Assembly (NCBI GenBank): GCA_039934035.1
Contig: JBDTMZ010000104.1
Location: forward strand, 53,761 to 117,760
Direction: 5' to 3'
From: Solibacter sp039934035
GTDB taxonomy: Bacteria > Acidobacteriota > Terriglobia > Bryobacterales > Bryobacteraceae
DNA length: 64,000 bases
Position numbers and translations under genes: made by a program. Positions 8,002 through 18,287 of the stretch are shown one piece after another; position 1 is the first letter of the stretch; every line of letters starts with the position of its first letter. The notes beneath the pieces are model-generated. The model worked only from the letters and a program-made list of their open reading frames with translations, had not been told where the DNA came from and did not search any database.

Positions 8002-9147
8002 CTAATAACGGAAAACAGCCGCCACCGGCCCCCCTCCCGGCACCACCTCGGGAGCCACTGCGTATACCGATCCTCCGGTCGCGAAGGTCTGTAGCGCCGC
8101 AAGGTTCAACAAGTCCTGATCCCATGCGGTTGGAGTGTCCCTAAGCAGCGTTGAATTGCTGGACACGTCGAATCTTCCCCATTGCTGAACGCCCACGGCT
8201 ACGAAGATATAGTCCACCCGCCCCTGATGCGCGGCAGGCAATATTTCTTCAAGGGCCTTCGACGCGCGCCCCGTGTACCACAATCGCAAGTACTGATCCG
8301 CAGCCTTTGCCTGATCCTTCGTTAGGTGCGCCGATACAATGGCGTTCGCTTTCTCGTGAAGCTCACGCCTTTCAAGGATGTCCGGATTTCCCGAGATCCC
8401 GTCGCCTAGCAGTTCGAGATTCGAATTAGCTTGCTGGTAGATGGCACGTAAATAATCGACCGCGGCCAGGACCACAGGTGCCGAACGTCGCGCAAGAAGT
8501 TCTCTCATCCCGGTATCCACCCGTTGGAAATCAGCGAAGATGAATTCCTTTTTGTTTTCATCGCCTCCTGAATGACCGTGAAGCGTGCCGCTTCTTCTCC
8601 CCGGCCCGGCCGAAACGGAGTGGCACTGCAATGCATGCTCCTGTGTCCGCCGCCTCATCGCGGTCGCCAGGCCCTGCGGCAAATCGGACGGCTCCAATTC
8701 TGCGATGCCTTCCACCGTAGCTTCGAACACTCGCACATGACGTTGAGTCAGGGCCAGCACGTAATAGTGGCCGGTCGCCGCAATCCAGGCGAGCAAGGGC
8801 TTTAAGTGGAAGCGGTCAGAAGTGACAGCGAGTTCCGGCACCTGCATCTGAAGCCGATAGGATCGAAAGAAATCTGGTGCAGCCAAAATCGCCAATCCAT
8901 CGCTCTGATGTTGCCAGAAGTTGTAGTCATCTAACAGCCTCCTCGCCGGTTCGAGCATACGGCCAATCGCCGAACTCCCCACGCCGAAGTCCTCTAGCCC
9001 CGACTCTGCCTCGCGCAACAGGTTCTTGAGCCGGATCGGATCCTGTTGGGTGTTCGGCCCGGCACGGTGAGTTGGCAAGTACAGAGAGACGCACGGGCCG
9101 CCTTTGTGATTGAGCATGGTTTGTAAATCGATCTTCAATACTTCCAT
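8002..9147 (-). CDS. baeRF-family protein (bacterial eRF1-like)
   Basis: 381 residues. The protein starts with a fold signature of the bacterial archaeo-eukaryotic release-factor-like families (LQTMLNHKGGPCVSLYLPTH, then a helical region with LLDDYNFWQHQSDGLAI). The middle has YVLALTQRHVRVFEA, and the end has a pelota/L7Ae-like part with GGSVYAVAPEVVPGGGPVAAVFRY. Members are thought to act at ribosomes or in stress, but few are characterised. The start has AAAGG eight bases upstream. It lies 126 bp upstream of the DUF389 gene on the same strand and could share a transcript. Confidence 0.7.
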   Translation of the reverse strand: MEVLKIDLQTMLNHKGGPCVSLYLPTHRAGPNTQQDPIRLKNLLREAESGLEDFGVGSSAIGRMLEPARRLLDDYNFWQHQSDGLAILAAPDFFRSYRLQMQVPELAVTSDRFHLKPLLAWIAATGHYYVLALTQRHVRVFEATVEGIAELEPSDLPQGLATAMRRRTQEHALQCHSVSAGPGRRSGTLHGHSGGDENKKEFIFADFQRVDTGMRELLARRSAPVVLAAVDYLRAIYQQANSNLELLGDGISGNPDILERRELHEKANAIVSAHLTKDQAKAADQYLRLWYTGRASKALEEILPAAHQGRVDYIFVAVGVQQWGRFDVSSNSTLLRDTPTAWDQDLLNLAALQTFATGGSVYAVAPEVVPGGGPVAAVFRY

Positions 9148-9322
9148 GAGATTTGCCTTTCCTAACCTTCTCGATTCGGAGGACCTTCCCTCCTAAACTC
9201 GAGGTTACCGGGTATCGAAAACGGACCCCATCCCGGGAACACGTGAGGATCATGGTGAAAACTGCGTAAGCTCAGAGTTGTCCGAAGAATTGCGGCTCGA
9301 TTGGCTTTACCGGGATCAATCG

Positions 9323-10699
9323 CTATCGTTTGTCTGGCACCGGCAGGCCATCGACCGGTGCGTCCAGCACTTTCTGCGACATGGTAAATTGCCAGGCGTC
9401 AATAATCCCGGAGGGAAACGTAGGGATCAGGCGGTCGACGCGTGCGCGAATGTCCGCCACTACTTCCGGGTGCGCCGCGGCGCAGTCGTAACTTTCCTGG
9501 GGATCGCTCACGATGTCGTACAGTTCGGGCTTCGGTAGAGGAAGATTCAATCTGCCGACGGAGGGTACGGGTGACCACGCCTTCGTGTTGTAGCGTGATA
9601 TGTGAAGCTTCCAGCGTCCCAGGCGCGCGCACTGCAGGTACACGCTATCGAAGTATAGGAACACGTCACGCTCCAGATCCCATTGCTGGCCGGTCATCAA
9701 CGGCCAGATGTCGACGCCGTCCAACTGGTTGGGAGACGGCGTGGCACCGCACAAACGGGTCAGGGTCGGCAGCAAGTCCAGCGTGGTGGCGATTCCCGTG
9801 CAACCGATGCCGGAGGGAATTACGCCGGGAAACCGGGCCAGAAACGGTTCCCGCATTCCACCTTCATAGGTGTCGCCTTTTCGGCCACGCAGGTTTCCCG
9901 GACTACCCTGATACCATGGCCCGTTGTCGCTGGAGAACATGACCAGGGTGTTCGAATCCAGGCCGTTGGCTTTGAGCGCCGCCATCACCTCGCCGGTGCT
10001 CCAGTCCAACTCCTGTACCACGTCCGCATAGGCGCCTAAATCCGATTTGCCGGCGAAGCGGGCGGAAGGCACAAGCGGCAAATGCGGAGCGGTGTGCGCC
10101 AGATACAGAAAGAACGGCGCATCCTTGGAGCGGTTGATGAAATCCGTGGCCTCCTGGGTGAAGCGGGCGGTTAACTTGCTCAAGTCGGGGGACGGTGCCA
10201 TTACGGAAGTGCCGCGGATCAGCGGACAGGGCGACATGTCGGCGCTGTAGGGCACACCGAAGAATTCGTCAAATCCCCGATTCGTAGGGAGGTACTGCGC
10301 GGCAGATCCCAGATGCCACTTGCCGATACAAGCCGTCCGGTAACCGGCTGATTTGAGCACCTGAGCCACGGTCGTCTCGCTGTCCGGAAGGCCGGCATCG
10401 CCCGGCCCCAACACCACCGGGACTTCAACCCTCGTGGGATAGCGTCCAGTCATCAAAGCGGCACGGGAGGGCGAACAGACGGGACTTGCCGAATAGAAAT
10501 TAGTGAATCGCGCGCCTTCTTCGGCGAGCAGATCAATATTGGGTGTAGGGATCGGCGAGCCATAGCAGCCCAGGTCGCCATAGCCAAGATCGTCAGCATA
10601 GATGATGACTATGTTTGGCCGCCGCTGCTGGCCGCACAGCGAAGCGGAGACGGCGACGCCCGTAACAGAGCTCAGAAACGCTCGCCGGCTCAAGCTCAC
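9323..10699 (-). CDS. Secreted sulfatase (formylglycine-dependent)
   Basis: 458 residues from a GTG at 10699 that overlaps the stop of the upstream sulfotransferase (GTGA). The longer ORF upstream reads through that gene and is rejected. A Tat-like leader (SRRAFLSSVTGVAVSASLC) precedes the alkaline-phosphatase-fold sulfatase domain. Metal ligands are D36/D37 in IIYADDLGYGD, and the modification motif C75-S-P-S-R precedes AALMTGRYPT. GKWHLG and SSDNGPW are also present. It should hydrolyse sulfate esters in the periplasm once Cys75 becomes formylglycine. The coupled sulfotransferase suggests linked sulfate transfer. Confidence 0.9.
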   Translation of the reverse strand: MSLSRRAFLSSVTGVAVSASLCGQQRRPNIVIIYADDLGYGDLGCYGSPIPTPNIDLLAEEGARFTNFYSASPVCSPSRAALMTGRYPTRVEVPVVLGPGDAGLPDSETTVAQVLKSAGYRTACIGKWHLGSAAQYLPTNRGFDEFFGVPYSADMSPCPLIRGTSVMAPSPDLSKLTARFTQEATDFINRSKDAPFFLYLAHTAPHLPLVPSARFAGKSDLGAYADVVQELDWSTGEVMAALKANGLDSNTLVMFSSDNGPWYQGSPGNLRGRKGDTYEGGMREPFLARFPGVIPSGIGCTGIATTLDLLPTLTRLCGATPSPNQLDGVDIWPLMTGQQWDLERDVFLYFDSVYLQCARLGRWKLHISRYNTKAWSPVPSVGRLNLPLPKPELYDIVSDPQESYDCAAAHPEVVADIRARVDRLIPTFPSGIIDAWQFTMSQKVLDAPVDGLPVPDKR

Positions 10700-12489
10700 C
10701 TGGTACCCCTGACCGGACTGTACATATCGGGCAGACGATAGGACCGGTACACGGGTGCCGCGGTACGGACGGAGTAGAAACTCTTGCCGGAGGAGTCGGT
10801 CTCGGCGCTGACGCCGGACGCATCCGGCAGAAACCCTGCGTCGAACCAATAATTGCCGTTGGACAGCTTCTCGACAGATCCAACTGCCAGCGAATAGAGC
10901 CCCAGATCGACATTGACTGCCAGCGTGGCAGTCTTGCTTTGCTCATCCAACTGGTAGACTTGGCCGCGAGACGCGGCCCTCGGGTCCGCATCCCGCCTGA
11001 AGTTCCCATTGTCCAGGATCATCAGGCGGTCCGGGCTGAGGGGTTCAAACCGTGGATCGTGCTGGTGAGAGAACCAGAGCGAGTTCTCACTAGGCGTCAG
11101 CTTGAAGTCGCCTCCGAGCCCAAGCCTCCACAGTACATCGCCGTTCCCTTCGCCCGAGTCATAATTGATTTTCACCACCCAATCTTGATTGCGTAACGAA
11201 ACGAGGAGGTTACCGTCCGCAGTCGCTTCAATGCCGTTGCCATGCGTCCAATCGTTAGCGGATTTGGCGAGCTGTAGCGGTGGGCACGCGTTGGGCGTAC
11301 ACTGCTCCCCCAAGGTCGCCAACCGGTGCGTGTCGAGGTGGTCGAATGTATCCCACGCCCAGACCACGTTGAGGTCCGCGTCTAGCACAACAACCATGTC
11401 GCCCAGTACATCCACCGGCCCAGCGCCCTGTGTGCCGCTGAGAATCTGCTCAACGCCAGCCAGCACGGCAGTGTTGCCGTCCGGTAGTCGCAAGGCTTCA
11501 TGGTGAAAGGCATTGATTTGCCGCTTGCCCATGTTCTTGAGTTGCTCATTCACGCGGCCCGCGTTCGTCTCTTGGATCGTCAGTCCGATTAGGTTGAACT
11601 CGCGTACGACCTGATGCCAGGGATCACCCGCCGGGTCCTGAACAATGCCGAAGAAGGTGCCGCCCCCGGCAGGGCGCGTCATGAAGGTGAGCGGGGGGCC
11701 TGGATAATACCAGACCACACGTCCCGCAAGATCTGTTGCGAGTTGGCTGGCAAAAACGTTTTCCTGCAGTACGATTGGCTCGCGCGAGCCGGGTGGCGCG
11801 GGCTTGAGAACGGTAGTTTGCGGAAGGTCGGCGGTTATGGAACGTGTACCGGCCGTGACCACCGGGCCAAACTCGAATGAGTCGCCGTCATCCAGGACAT
11901 GGTAGACATAGTAAATAGTCTCAGCTCTCAGCCCGGCCAGATAGAAATTCATGCCGAGGGCGGGGTTGCACGCACGATAAGGCGTTTCCTGAACCGCGCC
12001 GTCGGAGGCCTGGAAACGCACCTTCATACGGCTGCCTTCCTCACAAGGTGGCGCACTATAGAGCATCACTAGAGAATGTGACGTCTCGAGAAGGACCGGC
12101 CGGTCGCCAACGGCGTTCGATAGCAATACGTACTTGGCGCGGGCAGTGGACGTCTCTCCTGTCGTACGATGTCGCGAGACCACTTCAATTTCAAACGTAC
12201 CGGCGTGGTCGGGATCGACCCACTCGAAGTGCGCATCCGGGCCAAAGTCCTTCCACACGCGAAACGGGTCCCCGACTTGTCGCGCCCGAAAGCGGTACCA
12301 AAATGAATCCGGTGAGCCTCCGGAAGGCGTAGCCGTCCAGGTGACGATTCCGCCAACCTGCCAGGGACTTTGCCGCGAGGGCTCAAGCGTTACACTGGCC
12401 TGCCCCGTCGCCACGCCGGCTATGAGCGTGGCCAGAACACGAACGTTGCGCAAGCACACCACTGACGCGACTTGGTAGACAGCGGACAT
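10696..12489 (-). CDS. Arylsulfotransferase (ASST)-family secreted protein
   Basis: About 597 residues from ATG 12489; the start is uncertain because no strong ribosome site is seen, and in-frame starts exist up to 12621. After a signal segment (VLATLIAGVATGQA) comes an Ig-like region, then a six-bladed propeller typical of bacterial PAPS-independent sulfotransferases. Candidate active-site residues are His in NAFHHEALRLPDG, His in DWTHGNGIE, Arg in VSLRNQDW and His in FSHQHDPRF, matching the three-His/one-Arg set of E. coli AssT by inference. Family members move sulfate between phenolic compounds. It is translationally coupled (GTGA) to the sulfatase. Confidence 0.75.
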   Translation of the reverse strand: MSAVYQVASVVCLRNVRVLATLIAGVATGQASVTLEPSRQSPWQVGGIVTWTATPSGGSPDSFWYRFRARQVGDPFRVWKDFGPDAHFEWVDPDHAGTFEIEVVSRHRTTGETSTARAKYVLLSNAVGDRPVLLETSHSLVMLYSAPPCEEGSRMKVRFQASDGAVQETPYRACNPALGMNFYLAGLRAETIYYVYHVLDDGDSFEFGPVVTAGTRSITADLPQTTVLKPAPPGSREPIVLQENVFASQLATDLAGRVVWYYPGPPLTFMTRPAGGGTFFGIVQDPAGDPWHQVVREFNLIGLTIQETNAGRVNEQLKNMGKRQINAFHHEALRLPDGNTAVLAGVEQILSGTQGAGPVDVLGDMVVVLDADLNVVWAWDTFDHLDTHRLATLGEQCTPNACPPLQLAKSANDWTHGNGIEATADGNLLVSLRNQDWVVKINYDSGEGNGDVLWRLGLGGDFKLTPSENSLWFSHQHDPRFEPLSPDRLMILDNGNFRRDADPRAASRGQVYQLDEQSKTATLAVNVDLGLYSLAVGSVEKLSNGNYWFDAGFLPDASGVSAETDSSGKSFYSVRTAAPVYRSYRLPDMYSPVRGTR

Positions 12490-12740
12490 TGTACCGAAAG
12501 GTACCGCGCCGCAATTCGCATGAGAATACAGGAGTTTCTGTAGTCGCGGTCCGATGTGTTCGCGCCCCACCTTAAGTGGCCGGCTCGGATCTATACGTAC
12601 CAGTCCTCCTGCTCTTGGCAATCGGAGATCTGTCGTATTCCTCTACCTCGTGCTCTCGCGTACTTTAGAAATTTCGTACCAGGGGACCGTGGCGTGCGGA
12701 TTCCTTGGAAACACAAGGTTGTTTGAGGAGCGGTGCAGAA

Positions 12741-15056
12741 TTGACTTCCCTGTTGAAGAAGTGGACTGTGGCGTGCTTGGTCTCTGGCGCCTTGTCTGGG
12801 GCGCAGACGGGCGATCCCGACCTCGTTCGATATGTCAACCCGTTTATCGGCACTGGCGAGGGGGCGCCGGACTACAGCATGGGCAGCGCGGCGGGCAACA
12901 CGCCGCCTGGCGCTGCATATCCTTTCGGAATGGCACTCTGGAGCCCGGACACGACAAAGAAGTCAGGCGGGTACCGTTTCGAGCACAAGTCGATTCAAGG
13001 CTTTTCTCTCACCCATTTCTCCGGCCGCGGTATCTCCTGCTGGCAGGATCTCCCCTTCATGCCGGTACGGGGGTCGATCGGGGCGGAGTCGGGTGCAAAT
13101 GCCGCTGCGTACGCCTCAACTTTCTCCCACGCCGGAATAGATTCCGCAATCGATAACGAAACAGCGTCTCCCGGATTTTACGGAGTCAAGCTGGATAACG
13201 GCGTTCAGGTAGATCTCACGGTCACACAGCGTACCGGACTTGGAAGGTTCACTTTTGCTAACTCAGAAACGGGCACGCTGCTGGTAAATTCCGGTGGGAG
13301 CGCTCAAGGCAACTGGGGAAATACGTGGATCAGAATCAACGGCGATTCGCAGTTGTACGGTGCAGTCACAAGCGGGAATTGCGGCGGGGCGTTCAGCTAC
13401 ACGGTGTTTTTCGTGGTACAGTTCGACCGGCCATTTACAGACTCCGGCACCTGGAACGGGGACACCATCACCCCCGGTTCCCAGGCCGCCTGGGGGGACC
13501 AGTCTGGGGCCTATTTGACGTTTGACACCGGGGGCAATCCCGTCGTTCAAGCCAAGGTCGGCTTGTCTTTTGTCAGTTTCACCAACGCATACTCCAACAT
13601 CTCTGCCGAAAGCCCAAGCTGGGATTTCAATGCGGTACGAGACAAAGCTCGTGCCGCATGGAACGTACGGCTTGCCAGCATTCAAGTTAACGGCGCCGCG
13701 GATGAAGATCCTTCAGCGTGGGCTGACAGAAAGACTATTTTCTATTCGGCGCTCTATCACGCCTCCATTCATCCAAGCACGTTCAGCGATGCCAATGGTG
13801 AGTATCTGGGCTTCGATGGAAAGGTGCACGTTACAACCCGCACGCAATACCACAACATACCTTCATGGGATTTCTATAGATCGCTGGTGCCACTACTGAG
13901 CCTTACTGCTCCCGACGTGGCGAGCGATCTCGCGCAGTCGCTGGTCAATGATGCCCAACAGGATGCCAGTGGAGGCATGCCGCGCTGGGTACACGCCGCT
14001 ACGGATTCGTGCGGTATGTTCGGCGATGGCAGTCCCAAGGTGGTTGCGACTGCGTACGCCTTCGGGGCTCGCGATTTCGACGCCGCGGGTGCTCTTGCCG
14101 CGGCCATCAGGGGCGCGATGAATCCCGGCACCACAGCGGCCGGCTGCCCGGTTCGCGATGGGTTGGAAGACTATCTCACGTTGGGATATGTCTCGACTTC
14201 CACCTGGGGTTCGGCGGCACGAACTTTGGAATATGCCACCAGTGATTTCGCAATCGCTCAGCTCGCCGGCGCACTGGGTGACATCGAGAGCAACCGAACG
14301 TTTCTGCGGCGCGCCCAGAACTGGCGCAACCTGCTTCACGATGGCTACATCGTGCCACGGTCTCCTGACGGGATCTTTCAATCAGACTTCCGGCCGGACG
14401 GCTGCATCGGAGATGGGTTCATCGAGGGCAGCGGAGGCCAGTATAGCTTCATGGTGAGGTTCAACGAGCGCGGCCTTTTTGCTGCCATGGGCGGTAGTAG
14501 CGCGGCGGTGGCGCGCCTGGACCGCCACTTCCAGCAGTTGAATGCGGGACCGTGTAGTGAATTCGCCTTCATGGGGAACGAAGTTTCGCTCAAGACTCCG
14601 TGGATGTACACCTATGCCGGCGCTCCGTGGAAGACCCAACAGTTAGTTAGGCGTATCCTCTCCGGACTTTATTCCAATTCCCCAAACGGCATGCCCGGCA
14701 ATGATGACGGAGGGGTCTTGAGCTCCTGGGTAGTGTTCAGTTCGCTGGGGCTGTATCCGCAGATCTCCGGAGTGGGTGGTTTCGTAGTGGGAAGCCCGGT
14801 GTTTCCAACGGCAGAGATTCGTTTGCGCGACGAGCGGACGATTCGAATCACCTCGCCGGGAGCGGCCGATAACAAAGTGTACGTGCAGTCTCTCAAGGTA
14901 AATGGCCAAGAATACGGCAGCGCATGGATACCCTGGGAGCTCCTGTCCAGTGGAGGCGATCTCGCATTCTTCCTGGACCGTTCGCCGAACCAGATTTGGG
15001 CAACCCAGCCGGAGTCGGCTCCCCCGTCTTATGACATTCAGCCTCCTCTGTTGTGA
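12741..15056 (+). CDS. Secreted glycoside hydrolase family 92 (alpha-mannosidase)
   Basis: About 771 residues from the TTG at 12741 (GAGGAG at 12725-12730); an upstream TTG at 12705 is possible. A signal peptide (LLKKWTVACLVSGALSGA) precedes the GH92 N-terminal beta-sandwich with YVNPFIGTG, GNTPPGAAYPFGM and FSLTHFSGRG. The C-terminal (alpha/alpha)6 catalytic part carries WDFYRSLVPLLSL, GGMPRW, NEVSLKTPWMY and GNDDGGVLSSWVVFSSLG, where the acid/base and calcium-binding residues lie in this family. GH92 enzymes are calcium-dependent exo-alpha-mannosidases. It diverges from the sulfotransferase/sulfatase operon, which suggests joint use of decorated glycans. Confidence 0.92.
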   Translation: MTSLLKKWTVACLVSGALSGAQTGDPDLVRYVNPFIGTGEGAPDYSMGSAAGNTPPGAAYPFGMALWSPDTTKKSGGYRFEHKSIQGFSLTHFSGRGISCWQDLPFMPVRGSIGAESGANAAAYASTFSHAGIDSAIDNETASPGFYGVKLDNGVQVDLTVTQRTGLGRFTFANSETGTLLVNSGGSAQGNWGNTWIRINGDSQLYGAVTSGNCGGAFSYTVFFVVQFDRPFTDSGTWNGDTITPGSQAAWGDQSGAYLTFDTGGNPVVQAKVGLSFVSFTNAYSNISAESPSWDFNAVRDKARAAWNVRLASIQVNGAADEDPSAWADRKTIFYSALYHASIHPSTFSDANGEYLGFDGKVHVTTRTQYHNIPSWDFYRSLVPLLSLTAPDVASDLAQSLVNDAQQDASGGMPRWVHAATDSCGMFGDGSPKVVATAYAFGARDFDAAGALAAAIRGAMNPGTTAAGCPVRDGLEDYLTLGYVSTSTWGSAARTLEYATSDFAIAQLAGALGDIESNRTFLRRAQNWRNLLHDGYIVPRSPDGIFQSDFRPDGCIGDGFIEGSGGQYSFMVRFNERGLFAAMGGSSAAVARLDRHFQQLNAGPCSEFAFMGNEVSLKTPWMYTYAGAPWKTQQLVRRILSGLYSNSPNGMPGNDDGGVLSSWVVFSSLGLYPQISGVGGFVVGSPVFPTAEIRLRDERTIRITSPGAADNKVYVQSLKVNGQEYGSAWIPWELLSSGGDLAFFLDRSPNQIWATQPESAPPSYDIQPPLL

Positions 15057-15264
15057 CGTAGACGGAAGTCCAGAGGCATAAGCGCTGGCGGAGTGCTGTT
15101 ACGAGGCAACGTCGGAGCTACCGAAGCGCCACTTTCTGCCTGAAAATCAGAGACGGGAGTATCAATAGTAGGTTAAGCACCGAGGAGTTCCACCTGCTAA
15201 ATGCGCTTCGGACCGGTCGCTGCATCGCGAGTGCGATCGGCAGCTCTTTTCGGGGGTTGGCAGT

Positions 15265-15655
15265 TCATTGAAACAGGCTGGGAATAATCTCGTCCATCTT
15301 GTACTTCCAACGAAATAACGACCGGGGCCGCGTTGATCTCCTCGAAGTATTGATGAATTCGGTCGATCAGTTCTTGCTTGCTGGCTACGCGGATTCCTCG
15401 GAGCATCGTACGCGTCGTCTTGCTGAATTGATTTTCGATCAGATTTAGCCACGAACCGTGTTTCGGTGTGAACACAAAGACGAATCGTTGGGGCATGGTC
15501 TGCAGGTAGCCGCGCGTCTCTTTGGAGATGTGCGCGGAATGGTTGTCCAACACTCAGATGACGCTGCCAATTATCCGGAAGGCACCCCGTTTCTGGCGAT
15601 GGGACCACGGCAAGGCACGCCGGCCAACATGGGGACTGGCTTTTCGGCCTGCCAC
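15265..15655 (-). pseudogene. IS630-family transposase remnant
   Basis: The minus strand preserves the second half of an IS630/Tc1-type DDE transposase: GAFRIIGSVI, an in-frame TGA, then VLDNHSAHISKETRGYL, PKHGSWLNLIENQFSK and TTRTMLRGIRVASKQELI. A one-base shift after INAAPVV moves the normal ending FRWKYKMDEIIPSLFQ into another frame, with a stop at 15265-15267. The N-terminal half is absent, since the multihaem cytochrome gene begins its 3' end at 15657. No terminal inverted repeats were identified. It is dead, with at least one nonsense and one frameshift lesion plus truncation. Confidence 0.8.
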
Positions 15656-15656
15656 T

Positions 15657-18287
15657 TCAACGTACGACGATGGTCACTCCATCCGGAGTAAGGGTGCCGC
15701 CGATGGCGAGTCGGACCGACACGGCGTTGCCCGGCACGGTGTTCGCAGGGATCTGTACGTTGACCTGCCCGAACCCCGCGACGTTGCCGGGCGCGGCGCC
15801 AGCGTAGACAACCGTGGCCGGTGCTCCGCCCACTGTGGCGGTCACGGTTTGGCGTGGCTTCCACAGCGTCCCATATGCGAGTTGGCCGTCGATTACCGGC
15901 GTATCAACCACGCCATCTCCGGTAAGGAAAAGCGAGATTACGGAACCAGGTGCGGCCGGATGGTCTACCCCGTTTACGGCGACCCCGTCCTGGTTGAGGG
16001 CTGCGGCTTGACCGCTTCCATTGCCGCTGGTGAATAGACCCGGCGCCGAGGCCACGACGTTCAGGGTCATGGGCACGGAACTGATCCCGTTGTACTCCGC
16101 AACCATCGACGTCACCGGTTTCCCGGCCAGACTATAAGGAACGATAGCCGTTGTCTGGGTGGCGCTGCTGTAAATCAGCGGAGCCGGCTGCCCATCGAAC
16201 AAGATCCGGGTGCCCGACAGGAAGCGGCTGAACAGCGAGGCACCGTTAATGTCGTACAGGGTGAGCGCCGGCGGGCCTAATCCTTGCCCGAACAGCGTGA
16301 CGATTTCGCCTGGAGAGACGGCGCCACCTCGAAAACTCGCCGCGTTTAAGACTCCGCCCGTGTTCACCACAGGGCGCAACGATGCGGTAACCGAAACCGT
16401 AACCGTCCCCAGGTTGGAGTCGCGAGCTCCGTTGAACGAGGCAAAGGTGAACGTATCGGTGCCTTCAAAATCCGGCAGGGGGAAATAGGTTGCGGTGTTC
16501 CCGTTCAGAGCCACCGTCCCGCCCGGAGGCTGGCTGACAATCCGGAGCGTCCCGCCGCTACTGGTAAGAGGTATGGACACGGGGATCGCGGTCCGCGTCG
16601 AGACACTGGCGTTGGCAACCGTAGACGGAACTGGCCCGGTACCATTTCCGGAGGGCCCGTTGTGGCACATATAGCAACCGACAATCGCGCCGCGGAATAG
16701 CTGCCGCGTGCCGTTTTCCACAGTCAGCGTCCGATCCATAAAGGCGCGCGAAAGGACTGTGCCGCGAAAATCCGCACCATGGCAATCCGCGCAAGCCGCC
16801 CGGCTGGCGCTGCCGGCCGCGCGCTGGTGAAGCTGTACCCACTGCTGCCCGATAACGTGCATGTTGTGCGGCCCGCCGTTGGTCGTGTTGGAAACGCTCG
16901 TGTGGCACGCCGAACACTCGGTGATGGCACCCGCGTGCCCCTGCATCGATATGCTCTGTGCGTTGTCATTCGCGTGGGAGCTGGCATATTCCGCGTGCGT
17001 CGAGCCATGGCACGATTCGCACGCCAAGCCGCCATGCCCGGTCGAAAACCGGTACAGCGAGAGGCCGGCGGCCGGCATGTTCGGGGTGGTCGCAAAGCGC
17101 GTATCGGCCGGTGTTCGGGTCGCGCCTGACGAATCGAAGGCCGAGGTCCAGCGGATCTGCCCCGTGTTGGCGACAGCAGTGCCGGAGTGACACGATTGGC
17201 AATTTGGCTCCTCTAGCCATCCCTGACGCGACGCCGCAACTGTATTCATCGAGCCATGACAGTTCTGGCATTGGATAGCCATGCTGCCATCTGCCGCCAC
17301 AGCGTTGCCCATCACGCCACGCAGGCAGCGGGTGGCGGAACCGGGGTGGCACGTGTAGCAGGCGTCCCGGCTCTCCGCGTCGTTTAGCGCCTTCCCTGTA
17401 GCGGGGTCTGTCACCGCGGCGTGAAAGCCGTGAATGGACTGAGTCACCGCGGCAATGCCCGGCCGTCCGCCAGCCGCCAGCGCGTTCGATGCGTGACATG
17501 CGGCACACAACACCGGCTTGCCTTTGGCCGCCGTCGCGCTGAGTCCTGCGGCGTCGTAGCCGTTGTCTGCCAGCGCGGCGCGAAATGCCGGCTTGGTGGA
17601 CGACTTATCGTCGTGGAGCCGCAGGATGTTTACTTTGTAGTCGCGTTCGAACGGCTGTGTGTTGGCCCATCCGGCTGACGGCCGCGTGTCGGAACGCGAG
17701 CCAGACGCATGACACGAACGGCAACTCATCTCGTCCGAGACCGGCAGCACCACGTCGGTGGAAGCAACGACTCCGCCCGCAGCATCGCGCACAGAAATCC
17801 GCATCATCGGGTAAGGGTTCTTGTTGCCCGCGTCGTCGTAGGGAGTAAGCGGGATGGCGTCGGCCGTGAACCAGCTCTGCGCGGCTTCGAACTTCATAGG
17901 CGGGGCCGGATTCGATCGTCCCGGCATGGGGTTACCGGTGAGCCCGGAGTCGTTGGCAGGGGCGGCTCCAAACAGCGCCTTCGCGTAAGTCCAAAAGTTG
18001 GTTTTCCAGGCGGAGGTGGAATTGAGCGAACCCTGCGCATCCGCCACGGCCTCGTAAGTGACTGTGATGCCCGTCGCGCCGCGATACAGTTTTCCCGAAG
18101 GATCGATCACCTGCGCGTGGATCGTATTGTACGGCGGGAGGATGGAGAAGACGGAGTAATCGCCGTCCATGCAGTGCATGCCGAGATCGTTCCAGGCGAC
18201 AATCGTCCAGCCGCCCGGCTTTCCAAGTGCCGGCATTGTGGCAACCATCAACATCAGGACAATAACTACAATCTGCTTAAGTAACAT
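15657..18287 (-). CDS. Secreted nine-haem cytochrome c with TIGR03437 C-terminal domain
   Basis: 876 residues with AAGGGG five bases before the ATG. A signal peptide (to about 22) precedes a conserved start WTIVAWNDLGMHCMDGDYSVFSILPP. The central part (about 190-560) contains nine CxxCH haem sites: CRSCH, CAACH, CYTCH, CQNCH, CQSCH, CESCH, CSACH, CADCH and CYMCH. A cadherin-like sandwich (GTVALNGNTATYFPLPDFEG) follows. The last 240 residues are TIGR03437 (VLNAASFRGGAVSPGEIVTLFGQGLGP), a domain almost confined to Solibacter relatives. Electron transfer outside the cytoplasm is inferred. It is the third gene of an operon with a haem-binding protein and dihaem peroxidase. Confidence 0.88.
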   Translation of the reverse strand: MLLKQIVVIVLMLMVATMPALGKPGGWTIVAWNDLGMHCMDGDYSVFSILPPYNTIHAQVIDPSGKLYRGATGITVTYEAVADAQGSLNSTSAWKTNFWTYAKALFGAAPANDSGLTGNPMPGRSNPAPPMKFEAAQSWFTADAIPLTPYDDAGNKNPYPMMRISVRDAAGGVVASTDVVLPVSDEMSCRSCHASGSRSDTRPSAGWANTQPFERDYKVNILRLHDDKSSTKPAFRAALADNGYDAAGLSATAAKGKPVLCAACHASNALAAGGRPGIAAVTQSIHGFHAAVTDPATGKALNDAESRDACYTCHPGSATRCLRGVMGNAVAADGSMAIQCQNCHGSMNTVAASRQGWLEEPNCQSCHSGTAVANTGQIRWTSAFDSSGATRTPADTRFATTPNMPAAGLSLYRFSTGHGGLACESCHGSTHAEYASSHANDNAQSISMQGHAGAITECSACHTSVSNTTNGGPHNMHVIGQQWVQLHQRAAGSASRAACADCHGADFRGTVLSRAFMDRTLTVENGTRQLFRGAIVGCYMCHNGPSGNGTGPVPSTVANASVSTRTAIPVSIPLTSSGGTLRIVSQPPGGTVALNGNTATYFPLPDFEGTDTFTFASFNGARDSNLGTVTVSVTASLRPVVNTGGVLNAASFRGGAVSPGEIVTLFGQGLGPPALTLYDINGASLFSRFLSGTRILFDGQPAPLIYSSATQTTAIVPYSLAGKPVTSMVAEYNGISSVPMTLNVVASAPGLFTSGNGSGQAAALNQDGVAVNGVDHPAAPGSVISLFLTGDGVVDTPVIDGQLAYGTLWKPRQTVTATVGGAPATVVYAGAAPGNVAGFGQVNVQIPANTVPGNAVSVRLAIGGTLTPDGVTIVVR

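Noticed and set aside
10700..10849. Upstream extension of the sulfatase
   Set aside because: The extension overlaps the sulfotransferase coding region; the GTG at 10699 gives a Tat leader and a coupled GTGA overlap.
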